DNA of 64,000 nucleotides from Firm-13 sp037143795. Lineage in GTDB: Bacteria > Bacillota > Clostridia > Saccharofermentanales > Saccharofermentanaceae. Position 1 is the first letter of the stretch; each line of letters opens with the position of its first letter. Position numbers and translations under genes: made by a program. The notes under the pieces were generated by a model. That model worked only from the letters and a program-made list of their open reading frames with translations. It did not search any database and was not told the origin of the DNA. The DNA lies in assembly GCA_037143795.1 (NCBI GenBank), contig JBAWXZ010000012.1, forward strand, positions 1-64,000, written 5' to 3'. Positions 51,786 to 60,998 of this stretch are shown piece after piece.

Positions 51786-52868
51786 TTATCCGATAACATC
51801 GAATCTGTATCCCTGAGCCTTGAGAAAAAGTATCATATCATTCAGTGCATCCGCGTCAGTTTTTGAGGCGATGTGAAGCAGAAATATGGCTCCGTCATGG
51901 TAGTTGTTCTGTACAATAGCCATGGCTTCGTCATATGTCGGCTGGTTATCAGTATCATAATCCTTGTAGGCAATGCTCCAGAATACTGTTTTGTATCCCA
52001 GCTGCGATGTGACATATAGGGATCTTTCACTGTAATTTCCCATCGGCGGACGTATGCATTTCGTCAAAGATGCGCCGGTTACAAGGGTGAACTCATCTTC
52101 TACGCCTTTATATTCCTGCCGGATTTCTTCGTCAGTGAGAGTGGCAAGGTTCGAATGACTGACGGTGTGGTTTGCGACGGCATGACCGTCATTTACCATT
52201 CTTCTGACAATATCCGGATTATTCTTAATATAGGACTTAGTGACAAAAAAAGTAGCCTTGATTCCCTGATTATAAAGAACATCCATAATTTGATTGGCAT
52301 ATCCTGTATCGTAACCAGCGTCAAAAGAAAAGTAGAACACTTTTCTGGATGTATCACCGACAAAAATACCATTATAAGCACTCAGCCAGGGACCGGCATT
52401 TCCAGGGATTCCGGGGATTGTGTGCGTACTGTTTCGAATGTTGTACCATGCATAACTTGTTGTATCAAATTCACTTCCAGGCTGCGCCGTCGCAGCATTG
52501 GTCGTAGCCACTGTCGCAGCTTGGGTTGTGGATTCATGTGCTGCAGCAGTTGTCGCAGAATCTGTGGCACTCTGGGTTGTGGCCTCAGTTACGGAAACGG
52601 CGGTCGGAGCATCAGTCGCTCGCGTTGTTGCTGCCTGCGTTGTTTCGGTCGTTTCCTGGGTCGTTTTCTGAGTTGTTGGATTATACGTAGAAGAGACAGC
52701 TGCACTCGACACCGAATCTGTCGTCTGGGAAGATATGGAGGTTACTATTGCGGTTGAAAAATCCACAGACTCGCTTAATTTATGTGTTTCTGCACTAGTG
52801 CATGATGAAAGCAATACATCTTCAGCAACGACCAGGCTTACCAGAACAATATTAATTTTCTTGTTCAT
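51786..52868 (-). CDS. Polysaccharide deacetylase lipoprotein (PdaA-like)
   Basis: This 360-residue CE4 deacetylase has an N-terminal signal with a possible lipobox (LLSSC), a Thr/Ala/Gln-rich low-complexity linker (about 45-130) and a C-terminal NodB domain. Catalytic residues are in FSFDAGYDTG, VANHTVSHSN and IRPPMGNYS. The GDTSRKVFYFSFDAGY entry is typical of PdaA, which forms muramic delta-lactam in the spore cortex. The long TTQ/TTA-rich linker is unusual for PdaA and suggests attachment to the wall outside the membrane. A GGGGGTG site precedes the start. Confidence 0.85.
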   Translation of the reverse strand: MNKKINIVLVSLVVAEDVLLSSCTSAETHKLSESVDFSTAIVTSISSQTTDSVSSAAVSSTYNPTTQKTTQETTETTQAATTRATDAPTAVSVTEATTQSATDSATTAAAHESTTQAATVATTNAATAQPGSEFDTTSYAWYNIRNSTHTIPGIPGNAGPWLSAYNGIFVGDTSRKVFYFSFDAGYDTGYANQIMDVLYNQGIKATFFVTKSYIKNNPDIVRRMVNDGHAVANHTVSHSNLATLTDEEIRQEYKGVEDEFTLVTGASLTKCIRPPMGNYSERSLYVTSQLGYKTVFWSIAYKDYDTDNQPTYDEAMAIVQNNYHDGAIFLLHIASKTDADALNDMILFLKAQGYRFDVIG

Positions 52869-53381
52869 TCGTTCACCCCCTTGCCTCTATAATTACATTG
52901 TACTCCTGGTCAGGATAGGTGCTGCAAAGAGAATGATATTTCATTTATTATCATTGATCCTGCGGATCCTCGTACTGTAAAAGAATATTATCATATATCA
53001 TCATTTCTTATCATATCAGTTCCCGTTATGATTACATTGATAATATCAGCACACTGGCAGGCTGTGATGTGAGCAGGAATCAAGGGTTAAAAAACATATT
53101 AAAGCACCATAAAAGAACTCCGAATATTGGATTGTATCCAACATTCAGGGTGCATTTCAATAATACCTGTGCAATGAGGGGGGATATTCTGGACAAAAAA
53201 GCAAAAAGAGAGATGTCCGGGAATAAAGGAGGAACATATGAAAAAGAAATCATCTCGTTCATGACTGCGGATTTTTTGCGCCTGGCCGCGGTCCTGAATA
53301 CTGCACCGACCGAAGCATGGAGTTCGAATCCTTTAACTATATGTAACTGATGGTTACCAAAAATCGCCTGACCAAATCTCT
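52869..53381. other. 513-bp intergenic region between the PdaA and RecQ genes
   Basis: It should contain the promoter of the minus-strand deacetylase. Four TATCAT copies lie at 52949, 52989, 52996 and 53009, in AT-rich sequence. A 93-codon plus-strand frame at 53069-53350 is open, but it has no recognisable domain. The good AGGAGG site at about 53228 points to a different frame that stops after 8 codons. It may be the relic of a gene, or chance. Confidence 0.4.
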
Positions 53382-55214
53382 TCAAGCCTTATTAACATAC
53401 TCACCAATCATCTCTGTAAACACCTTCCCGTACTTTTTAGCCTTTGAGTCCCCGACTCCGGACACTTCCAGAAACTCCTCGATTGTATCGGGGAGTTTTT
53501 TGCACATGTCTTTGAGGCTCGCGTCGGTGAATATGATGTAGGCAGGGACGTGACTGGCGGCGGCGAGCCTGGTGCGGAGGTTTTTCAGAAGGTCGAACAA
53601 GCCGCTGTTTTGAGGGACGTCGGATGATTTTTTTCTGGAAGGGGAGCAGGGTTTGGTTTCTTCCGGAAGCTTCATGGAGAGCGGCTCAAGGTCCTGTGTT
53701 ATTTCGTCGGAGCGGTCGGTGAGGGTTACTACGGGGAATTCGTCGCTTGTGAGGCAGAGGTATTCGTTTTCGATCAGGTAATCGAGTATGGTGCGTATCC
53801 GGTGGATGGAGATATCGGAAAGGCCGCCGTGCGAGGATAGGGCATCGAGATGGAAGCGGAGTACTTTTTCGTTTTTACTGCCGTGCAGGATGTCGGCGAT
53901 CATGTTTTTACCGAAGGATCGCCTTATTTGGGTGAGTTGGCTGACACAGACAATGATTTTCCGGGCTTCGGATGTGATGTCCATTGTCTCAAAATGGGTA
54001 TTGCAGTTGGAGCAGTTGCCGCAGTAGTTTTGCGATTTCTCACCGAAATATTGGAGGATGTACTGGCGCAGGCAGTCGGTTGTTGAGCAATAGAAAGTCA
54101 TGGAGCGGAGGCGGTCGCGGTCTTTCTGCCTGACTGCTTCGCGCATTTCTTCGGACAGGTCTCCGCTGTTATCCTGATTGTTTTCGATTAGGAAAAGATT
54201 GGTCCGCACATCCTGGCCGCTATAGAGCAGAACACATTCTGCGGGTTCCCCGTCACGGCCGGCGCGGCCCGCTTCCTGATAGTAACTTTCGATGCTTTTT
54301 GGCATGTTATAGTGGACGACGTAGGAGACATTGGATTTGTCGATTCCCATACCGAAAGCATTGGTCGCGACCATTACTTTGCTGCGGTCAAAGATGAAGT
54401 CGTCCTGGTTTTCGAATCTCTCTTCGTCAGGTAATCCCGCATGGTAGCGTGTAGCCGGGTAGCCGGATTCGTTTAATCTGGCGCATACCTCTTCAACCGT
54501 TTTGCGCGTGGAACAGTACACAATTCCGCTTTTGCCGCTGTTGTTTTTCGCGATCCCGAGAAGGGAATGAAATTTGTCAGCGGGTTTGATGACGCGATAG
54601 GACAAGTTCTCCCGGTCAAAACCGGTCGTGATTACAAACGGATTCTTCAGCTTCAAAATGGAGATGATATCATCGCGCACTTCCTGTGTCGCCGTGGCGG
54701 TAAAAGAACTGATTACCGGACGGTAGGATAGGCGCTCAATAAAATTGACGATCTTCAGATAGTTGGGCCGGAAATCCTGCCCCCATTGCGATACGCAGTG
54801 GGCCTCGTCGACGGTAACCATTGCGATTGATGTCGCTTCTGCAAACTGAATAAAGGCATCGGAAACCAGTCTCTCCGGGGCGATATAGATTATCTGATAC
54901 TGCAGATTGGCTGCCCGGCGCAGCACCTCGTTTTGCTGTCCGGGCGTAAGGGAGCTGTTGAGATAGGCTGCATGGACGCCGGCCTGCACCAGCGCATTGA
55001 CCTGATCCTTCATCAGTGAAATCAGCGGTGAGACTACAAGCGTAATGCCCTTAAGCATGAGGGCGGGGATTTGAAAGCACAGGGATTTGCCGGACCCGGT
55101 CGGCATGATGCCCAGGACGTCCCGCCCGTCAAGAATATTGTCGATGAGCTCGGCTTGTCCTTCACGAAACCGGTAGTATCCGAAGTACTGGCTTAATATG
55201 GTGTTTTTATCCAA
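53382..55214 (-). CDS. recQ: ATP-dependent DNA helicase RecQ
   Basis: This 610-residue 3'-5' helicase has Walker A MPTGSGKSLCF, a DEAH box TVDEAHCVSQWG, a helicase C-terminal domain (YYQEAGRAGRDG), a RecQ zinc-binding module with four cysteines (CLRQYI and CGNCSNC), a winged-helix region and a C-terminal HRDC domain (residues about 530-605). All motifs for DNA unwinding in recombination and repair are present. The gene is monocistronic in appearance. Confidence 0.95.
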   Translation of the reverse strand: MDKNTILSQYFGYYRFREGQAELIDNILDGRDVLGIMPTGSGKSLCFQIPALMLKGITLVVSPLISLMKDQVNALVQAGVHAAYLNSSLTPGQQNEVLRRAANLQYQIIYIAPERLVSDAFIQFAEATSIAMVTVDEAHCVSQWGQDFRPNYLKIVNFIERLSYRPVISSFTATATQEVRDDIISILKLKNPFVITTGFDRENLSYRVIKPADKFHSLLGIAKNNSGKSGIVYCSTRKTVEEVCARLNESGYPATRYHAGLPDEERFENQDDFIFDRSKVMVATNAFGMGIDKSNVSYVVHYNMPKSIESYYQEAGRAGRDGEPAECVLLYSGQDVRTNLFLIENNQDNSGDLSEEMREAVRQKDRDRLRSMTFYCSTTDCLRQYILQYFGEKSQNYCGNCSNCNTHFETMDITSEARKIIVCVSQLTQIRRSFGKNMIADILHGSKNEKVLRFHLDALSSHGGLSDISIHRIRTILDYLIENEYLCLTSDEFPVVTLTDRSDEITQDLEPLSMKLPEETKPCSPSRKKSSDVPQNSGLFDLLKNLRTRLAAASHVPAYIIFTDASLKDMCKKLPDTIEEFLEVSGVGDSKAKKYGKVFTEMIGEYVNKA

Positions 55215-55352
55215 TTTGAGGCTCCAAACTTTATATTTTCGGCAGCCGATCCGTAAAATTAATCAGAAAAGCTGCAGTGAGGCTATTTTTGCTGAGGGTA
55301 AGAAAAGATAGGTGTGTACATTAACGGATCTATTATAACAAACAAAATGAAT

Positions 55353-55386
55353 GGCAGCCTCAACACAATTCTGTATTGAGGCTGCC
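55353..55386 (-). terminator. Intrinsic terminator of the large secreted protein gene
   Basis: GGCAGCCTCAA at 55353-55363 and TTGAGGCTGCC at 55376-55386 form a perfect 11-bp stem with a 12-base loop. On the minus strand a T-rich tract (ATTCATTTTGTTTG) follows. It lies about 36 bases after the stop of the minus-strand gene and just upstream of recQ, whose promoter must lie on the other side. Confidence 0.82.
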
Positions 55387-55422
55387 TGCTGTGCTTTGTC
55401 TAAACGAATTTGCCCTTTGATT

Positions 55423-58179
55423 TTACCAGCTGCATACGCCTGTATCTGTATTATTTGTTTGAATCGGATCATAGCTGGCTGTAGTGGTCAATATTGCCGT
55501 GTTATATATCGGCGAAGTTGCCCGTGATACATTTACAGTGATCGTGAAAGTAGCCGATGTTCCGGAAGCCAGCTGTCCGATAGCAACACTGACATTTCTG
55601 CCGCGGACTTTAGCCGATGCACCGGGGATGGAATTCAAGTCGATTGATATGAGTCTGCTTCCTGCCTGCAGGCTGTCGGTGATATTAATTCCTGCAGCTG
55701 CCGCAGTTCCTAAATTATGAACTTTAATTGTCCAGGTAATGTTACTTGTTACGTAATCGTAAACACCGTCCAACTTTTCAATACTGAGATCTGTCGTTCC
55801 GAAGTTTCCCGGCATAACTGTAAGTATAGCAGGGCTGCTGACCAGAGGCGTACCATAACCATTCGAAACAATTACCCTGTACTGATAGCCGTTCATCCTT
55901 GTTGTTGTGAGAGGTGTTGTGTAGGAAGCCAGGCTGGCACCCGATATGTTGGCCCACTTTGAGCCGCTGCTGGTGCTTAGCTGCCATTGCAGGGAAGCGG
56001 CAGGACGGGAGGTGTATTCCACTGTGAATGTTGCCTTATCTCCTACTTTAGCCGCTGCATTTTGAGGCTGTGCAGTGATTTGGGGCGGTCCGTTGACATA
56101 AAGTGTAAAGCTCTGCTCTGCCACGGGTGTTATGCCGTTATCTGCCCTGAATGTAAGAGCGTAACTGCCGCTTGTACCGGCAGCTGGCGTACCGCTCAGC
56201 GTATTAGTACTGCTGTTATAAGTAACTCCGGAGGGCAGATCCCCCGAATAAAGCGTGACTGTAGATGACGTCGGATACCCGGTAGTGGTAAACATGAATG
56301 AGCCGGATGAGCCTTCACTGAAAGTAGTACTATTGGCACTGGTAATGCTCGGTGCTTCATTTACGGTTAATGTAAAGTTTTGCTCTGCGTTGGGGATAAT
56401 ACCGTTGGATGCCGTAAAGACTAGATTATAGGTCCCTCCTGAGCCTTCGGGCGGAGTTCCGGCCAGAGTATTGGTGCTGCTGCTGAAAGTTACATCTCCC
56501 GGCAGAGTGCCTTCTGTATATGAGATAGAGGGCGCCGGGTAACCATCAGCCGTGATAATGAATGAACCGTTCGTGCCTGCTTTGAATGCTGTGTTATCGG
56601 CACTCGTAAAGGTCGGGGCTATTTGTTTTTGCCAGTACAGATTCAGAGCACCTAAAGACGTATTATAATTTGAATCTTCGCCGTCCGTTACAATATGGTA
56701 GGTCGTTCCTTCCGTCGCATCAAATGTAACATTAAATCCGCCTGTACTGTAGTTATTACCTATTAACGAAAGAGAACTTGCGCTGTCTCCCGTGTAGACA
56801 GCAAGGACAATGTAGGGCGGATCATCCTGTGTTCCATTATCAAAAATATAGACTCCGCTTTCCGGTGCGGTCCAGGTCCACCAGATGGAAGATTGGCCGT
56901 ATTCCGAATAATTACCATATGAATATTCATAATGGTGGGGTTCCCCTGGTTCCCGCGTAGCATACGTGTTGTCTCCGGCAGCCGTACCGCTTATACCGCT
57001 GATAGTAGTTCCCGGGAAGTCATCATTTGCAGGAGCTGTCACATAGGTCCAGTTCAGGACAATTTCACCGGTTAGATTCCTATAACCATCTGCTGCCAGA
57101 TAGTAGGTTGTACCGGAATAAGCTTTAAATACGAGACTGCTGTTAACGTTTATCGCAGGTGTCTGGTCTTCTATATCGCAATCATCATTTCGGGCAATTT
57201 CAGTCAGCAAGCTTATATCGGAACCGGTGTACACAGACAATATTGTATCCATATTTGCAAAGTTACTGTCATAGACGCTGCCGATTGTGTCAAAAGCGAC
57301 ATTGCCGTCCTGCGGTGCCGTCCATGACCACCAGAGAGAGTGCACACCAGAAGTTGCATTGCTTTCGATATCAGCAATCCATGGTTCACCTGTTTCCCAG
57401 GAAGCATATATGTTTGACATCGTGTCAGTACCGCTGGTTCCGGTAAGAACAGCAGCACCGGCGAAATTATCATTGGCAGGTGCAGTAGGATTAGCTAAAG
57501 ACATATCATCATAATATACCGTGCCGGACAATCCGGTATCACTGGAATAAACGTCCAGCCCGGCGATACTGGATGATCCTGAATTTTGCCACTCCGATTC
57601 ATAAACAAGCTGGTCATCATAGTAGACTTTTTGCCAGCCGGTATTATTCCCTGATCCATTCACATAATCAAGATCAATTACAATACGGACCGGTGTCCAC
57701 GCACCTTTGACAAGAGTAACAGAGTTACCCAATCCATTAAAATCATCGTAGACCACTCCTGTTAATGCGTCAAAACAAATCCACATTGAATAGTTTTCTG
57801 TCGATGGAGCGCTGTATTGATTCAGAATACCCATATATGTGGGTTCATTAAATGTTTCCGGGATATACTGCCATACCGTCATAACCCACCGGCCACTGTC
57901 AACACCGGTAAATGGTCTGACTATATCCGTATAACCGGTGACTGCCAGTGAATTGGATGCGCTTTGGCTCTGCGAAGAACTCACAAGGGCGTCTTCTTCC
58001 TGTTCAATATCCCACCAGGGAACCCATCCGCCTGAGCCGATGATCTGGGAACCGTCGGTGTAACTGTCAAAATTCTCATCCCAAGCAGAAGCTGATGCAC
58101 TGACATTAGCCGCAGGACCGGGATAGCTGATCAACAGGATAAAAACAATTGATAATGCCAAAAATAATGACCTTTTCAT
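55423..58179 (-). CDS. Large secreted multi-domain surface protein
   Basis: This 918-residue protein has a signal peptide (about residues 1-30). An N-terminal jelly-roll-like domain (about 30-230, WDENFDSYTDG...YYDDMSLANP) is followed by two PPC-like beta domains with matching SLWWSWTAP and SIWWTWTAP cores (about 235-385 and 390-545). Two Ig/He_PIG-like repeats (FTLTVNEAPSITSAN and FTLYVNGPPQITAQP borders) follow, then an Ig-like domain with SLQWQLSTSSG, and a C-terminal DUF11 domain. No LPXTG or SLH anchor is seen. It probably acts as an adhesin or carbohydrate-binding matrix protein. A caspase-like secreted protease gene lies divergently upstream. Confidence 0.85.
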   Translation of the reverse strand: MKRSLFLALSIVFILLISYPGPAANVSASASAWDENFDSYTDGSQIIGSGGWVPWWDIEQEEDALVSSSQSQSASNSLAVTGYTDIVRPFTGVDSGRWVMTVWQYIPETFNEPTYMGILNQYSAPSTENYSMWICFDALTGVVYDDFNGLGNSVTLVKGAWTPVRIVIDLDYVNGSGNNTGWQKVYYDDQLVYESEWQNSGSSSIAGLDVYSSDTGLSGTVYYDDMSLANPTAPANDNFAGAAVLTGTSGTDTMSNIYASWETGEPWIADIESNATSGVHSLWWSWTAPQDGNVAFDTIGSVYDSNFANMDTILSVYTGSDISLLTEIARNDDCDIEDQTPAINVNSSLVFKAYSGTTYYLAADGYRNLTGEIVLNWTYVTAPANDDFPGTTISGISGTAAGDNTYATREPGEPHHYEYSYGNYSEYGQSSIWWTWTAPESGVYIFDNGTQDDPPYIVLAVYTGDSASSLSLIGNNYSTGGFNVTFDATEGTTYHIVTDGEDSNYNTSLGALNLYWQKQIAPTFTSADNTAFKAGTNGSFIITADGYPAPSISYTEGTLPGDVTFSSSTNTLAGTPPEGSGGTYNLVFTASNGIIPNAEQNFTLTVNEAPSITSANSTTFSEGSSGSFMFTTTGYPTSSTVTLYSGDLPSGVTYNSSTNTLSGTPAAGTSGSYALTFRADNGITPVAEQSFTLYVNGPPQITAQPQNAAAKVGDKATFTVEYTSRPAASLQWQLSTSSGSKWANISGASLASYTTPLTTTRMNGYQYRVIVSNGYGTPLVSSPAILTVMPGNFGTTDLSIEKLDGVYDYVTSNITWTIKVHNLGTAAAAGINITDSLQAGSRLISIDLNSIPGASAKVRGRNVSVAIGQLASGTSATFTITVNVSRATSPIYNTAILTTTASYDPIQTNNTDTGVCSW

Positions 58180-58298
58180 AATCTTCTCCCTTCGTCAAAA
58201 AATGTAATGAAAATAACGATCTGTTGTCTAAGCGGAAATGGGTGATACTGACAGGCAGAGTGTTAGTAGTGTAGTCCAGGCAACACCCCCTCGGCTCC

Positions 58299-58328
58299 AA
58301 AATAAAAACCGGCCATCTTTGGCCGGTT
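58299..58328 (-). terminator. Attenuator-like hairpin in the leader of the secreted protein gene
   Basis: On the minus strand a 9-bp GC-rich stem AACCGGCCA/TGGCCGGTT with a 4-base loop is followed directly by a run of T residues (TTTTTATTTT). It lies about 130 bases upstream of the start codon and about 110 bases downstream of a likely promoter, inside the 5' leader. No other minus-strand gene runs into it, so it is an attenuator candidate rather than the end of a gene. Confidence 0.7.
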
Positions 58329-58448
58329 ACGCTATTTGCTCTTGTCCGATCGAAGCGTCCAAAGTAGGAACGGACCGTCTTAGTATCCAGGGAACTATTC
58401 AGTTTTTATGCTATTTCTATGATTTGATTACTGCTTTTTTCAAATAAT

Positions 58449-58457
58449 ATTATATCA
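58449..58457 (-). promoter_or_regulatory. Extended -10 promoter of the secreted protein gene
   Basis: The minus strand reads TGATATAAT, an extended -10 (TG-N-TATAAT), at 58457-58449. A TTGACA further upstream is too distant (29 bases) to be its -35. Transcription from here would give a leader of about 260 bases before ATG 58179. Confidence 0.5.
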
Positions 58458-58611
58458 CTTCAGCACGCGGTGAGATTCGAAATTGTCAATAAAATTTTAT
58501 CAGAATGCGGCATTAACAAATCCTGCAGGGCGTCATTTATGATAAAATATATTTGACAAATGGAATGCAGGCACATAGTGGCTATCCACTCAAATAGAGA
58601 GGAGGGTTTGT

Positions 58612-59526
58612 ATGTTAAAACTCCCGAAGGTTATTGCAATCGTATCGCTGATTCTTTCATTACAAGTATCGTTGGTATCTGCTGATTCCGGTGCGGGTCA
58701 GGCAAATCGGTATAAACCTGTGAAAGCACAGGATGTTGAAATTGTAAAAAAAGCAGCGCTGAAAGGTGCTCCGGCAAAGCCTGACAAAACACTGGCAAGG
58801 GCGGCAACCGGAACAATCGGTGCAGCAATACCTGCCGGCGGTAAAAAATACGCAATTGTGATCGGCATCAGTGATTATCCCGGGACGTCAAGCGACTTGA
58901 GTTTTGGGGATAAGGATGCCATAGAAGTAAAAAATGTACTGATTACTGATTATGGTTTTAATGCGGTGAAGATTCTGACAAACAATCAGGCTACTACAAG
59001 TGCTATTTATGATGAAGTGAAGAATATGAAGGCTTTGCTTGGCCCGGATGACGAGCTTGTATTTTTCTATAGCGGTCACGGTGCGAAAGGCAAAGCAGAT
59101 GACGGTGATTCCAATAAAACTGACCAATCCATTGTTGTATGGAAGGGGTCTGAAGCGCAAGGCTTTGATTTCATCTGGGACGGTCAATTGAAGGATTGGT
59201 TCAGCGGTTTTTCAAACAGCCGCATCATATTCATTTTTGACAGTTGCCTGTCCGGCGGCATGAGTGTTCTGAATAGTCCGGGCCGGATAGTTAACATGGC
59301 GTGTACGGCAAATGGCTTGTCCTATGAAGGAGACAGCTGGGGCGGCGGCCACGGCCAGTTTACCTACTATTTTGTGATGCAGGGCCTCGACGCAGGTAAA
59401 GCAGACAGCTTCACAAAGGACGGTATAGTGACAGTGGAAGAAGCTTTTGATTATTCGAAGGTAAACTGCATATCACAGACACCGACGATTGCCGACGGTT
59501 TCCAAAATGATCTGAATTTAGACTGA
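58612..59526 (+). CDS. Secreted caspase-like (metacaspase, C14) protease
   Basis: This 304-residue protein has a signal peptide (about residues 1-24), a basic linker (about 30-75) and a caspase p20-like domain. The catalytic His156 is in FYSGHGAKG and Cys212 in FDSCLSGGM; YAIVIGISDYP opens the domain. The acidic S1 pocket of true caspases is not evident, so Lys/Arg specificity as in metacaspases is more likely. Export to the cell surface is unusual for this group in Clostridia except for clostripain-like relatives. GAGGAGG precedes ATG 58612. Confidence 0.88.
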   Translation: MLKLPKVIAIVSLILSLQVSLVSADSGAGQANRYKPVKAQDVEIVKKAALKGAPAKPDKTLARAATGTIGAAIPAGGKKYAIVIGISDYPGTSSDLSFGDKDAIEVKNVLITDYGFNAVKILTNNQATTSAIYDEVKNMKALLGPDDELVFFYSGHGAKGKADDGDSNKTDQSIVVWKGSEAQGFDFIWDGQLKDWFSGFSNSRIIFIFDSCLSGGMSVLNSPGRIVNMACTANGLSYEGDSWGGGHGQFTYYFVMQGLDAGKADSFTKDGIVTVEEAFDYSKVNCISQTPTIADGFQNDLNLD

Positions 59527-59600
59527 TTATCTGTTTTTCGAAAACTACACGGCGGTTCGTGCAGTCTGCTTATATCCGAAGCGGAAGAAGGGTGGATTCC

Positions 59601-60014
59601 ATGAAGTATGTAAAGATGGTTCTAGCCGGTTTTCTTTTGATTATTCTTATATATATCGTACAGATCCTTGTTACTATTCCTTTTGGTCTGAATACGGATC
59701 CCACGGAAGCGGAAATGCAGAACCTTCTATTCCGGGAATTTCTGTTTGCCTCCGTTCCTGCATTCTTTATTTCTTTTTTCGCTGCGAGGATACTCAAGAT
59801 TTCATCTTTTCCTGAACAGGTTTTGCATTCGGCAGTCTGGACCGGAATGTATGTTATTTTGGTTTTCCTGTTATCCTGGCTGCCCGCCATAGGAAATAAC
59901 AATACTTCTGTGATCTTCGGGACACCGACGATTTATATACTTTTTGCATTATATTTCCTTGGACCGCTGGTCTCCGGAGTTGTGAAAAAATCGGCAAAGA
60001 AGCCTGCAGTCTGA
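59601..60014 (+). CDS. Small integral membrane protein, unknown
   Basis: This 137-residue protein has four transmembrane helices and a basic C-terminus. ATG 59601 has a GAAGAAGGG-rich site; a longer in-frame start at 59559 has none. No family was recognised. It lies 74 bases after the caspase-like gene and ends in a terminator, so the two may be one unit. Confidence 0.65.
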   Translation: MKYVKMVLAGFLLIILIYIVQILVTIPFGLNTDPTEAEMQNLLFREFLFASVPAFFISFFAARILKISSFPEQVLHSAVWTGMYVILVFLLSWLPAIGNNNTSVIFGTPTIYILFALYFLGPLVSGVVKKSAKKPAV

Positions 60015-60057
60015 ATTCTGACAACAGCATGTCTGTGTTTTTAACGAATCATAGCAG

Positions 60058-60090
60058 GCCGTCTCCTTAGAACTACCGGGGACGGCTTTT
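60058..60090 (+). terminator. Intrinsic terminator after the membrane protein gene
   Basis: GCCGTCTCC at 60058-60066 pairs with GGGGACGGC at 60078-60086 (one G-U pair), followed by TTTT. Confidence 0.75.
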
Positions 60091-60174
60091 GTGAAGTGTT
60101 ATTTAAGTATGTTCACCCGAATCTTATTACCGGGGACCTTGAAGGGAATTGCAGCGGAAAATCACATCCAAAAT

Positions 60175-60250
60175 ATGCATTTTAGAATACATGAAGTGAA
60201 ATAAAGCACCAAAACGTGCATAAAATAGAAAAATGCACCTAATAATGCAT
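60175..60250 (+). promoter_or_regulatory. ATGCAT/GTGCAT repeat cluster upstream of satD
   Basis: Four related hexamers occur: ATGCAT at 60175, GTGCAT at 60216, ATGCAC at 60233 and ATGCAT at 60245. The second and third form an inverted repeat with an 11-base spacer. The cluster ends just upstream of the promoter at 60256, a natural place for an operator or activator sites. The SatD protein itself has a C-terminal helix-turn-helix. Confidence 0.5.
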
Positions 60251-60255
60251 AATAG

Positions 60256-60284
60256 TTGCTTTTTAAACGGGAGGAGTGTAGAAT
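60256..60284 (+). promoter_or_regulatory. Promoter of the satD operon
   Basis: TTGCTT at 60256-60261 and TAGAAT at 60279-60284 are separated by exactly 17 bases. They lie 28 bases before a strong AGGAGG ribosome site and ATG 60312. Confidence 0.6.
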
Positions 60285-60311
60285 AAGAAGAACAGACAGG
60301 AGGTAAGCCTT

Positions 60312-60998
60312 ATGTATTTTTCCTTTAAGAATAATTCCTATATAGCCATTATCGGAGATATGAAAAACTCCAAAATAATGAATGACAGAAATAGCGTACA
60401 GAAGAGACTGAAGAATATACTTAACGGAGTTAATGAAAAATACAGCAAGGATATTTCGGCCAAATTCATGATTACCCTTGGCGATGAATTCCAGGGACTG
60501 CTGCATGACGGGGGTCATGTAATGCACATTATAGAAGAGATTCAAAGGGAAATGCATCCGGTAGAAATTCGCTTTGGCATCGGAGTCGGTCCGATAACTA
60601 CAGAAATTAATTTTGAAATGGCAATTGGAGCGGATGGACCGGGATACTATAAAGCAAGGCAGGCAATTGAATTTTTGAAAGACAATGAGCAGAAAAATAT
60701 GACGCATGCCTCCGATATCAGAATTGAAGTTGACGGGGATAATGAAGCTGCATCTGCAATGATGAACACTGTGTTATCGCTTTTAACATTTGTAAAAGCC
60801 AATTGGACAGACAGGCAGCGGGAAATTATCCGGGATACGATGAAGTACGGGGATAGTCAGGCAAAAAGCGCCGGCAGACTGGAAGTCGCCCAGTCTTCTA
60901 TTCAAAGGGGACTCAAAAGCGCGAATTTCTATGTATATAGAGATGCCATTGATACACTCTCAAGTGTATTGATGGAGATTAGGAGAGAAGATGTTTAA
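60312..60998 (+). CDS. satD: SatD family protein: cyclase-like N-domain and C-terminal helix-turn-helix
   Basis: This is a 228-residue protein of the SatD family, named from an acid-tolerance operon in Streptococcus. Motif reading shows IIGDMKNS (Asp16), ITLGDEFQGLL (Asp58) and EIRFGIGVGPITT (from residue 85), the same order and spacing as the metal-binding and GD-F motifs of class III nucleotidyl cyclases and GGDEF domains. The C-terminal 60 residues look like a helix-turn-helix (WTDRQREIIRD and AQSSIQRGLKSA). The product and partner are unknown. It overlaps the DUF3307 gene by eight bases, so the two are translated together. Confidence 0.78.
   Translation: MYFSFKNNSYIAIIGDMKNSKIMNDRNSVQKRLKNILNGVNEKYSKDISAKFMITLGDEFQGLLHDGGHVMHIIEEIQREMHPVEIRFGIGVGPITTEINFEMAIGADGPGYYKARQAIEFLKDNEQKNMTHASDIRIEVDGDNEAASAMMNTVLSLLTFVKANWTDRQREIIRDTMKYGDSQAKSAGRLEVAQSSIQRGLKSANFYVYRDAIDTLSSVLMEIRREDV

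Noticed and set aside
52949..53014. Four TATCAT copies as a possible CRISPR or iteron array
   Set aside because: The copies are six bases long, irregularly spaced and lie in AT-rich DNA. No spacer structure or replication gene is near.
53069..53350. A 93-codon plus-strand frame between the PdaA and RecQ genes
   Set aside because: There is no domain, and the good ribosome site inside it serves a different frame that stops after 8 codons. Kept only as a remark in the intergenic entry.
58330..58400. c-di-GMP riboswitch in the leader of the secreted protein gene
   Set aside because: The conserved GCAAACC and GACGCAAAGCC blocks of the GEMM class are absent, and the class II pattern was not found. 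Only the hairpin is reported.
60162..60707. A 181-codon minus-strand frame opposite satD
   Set aside because: It is a shadow of the SatD coding strand and contains no recognisable domain.
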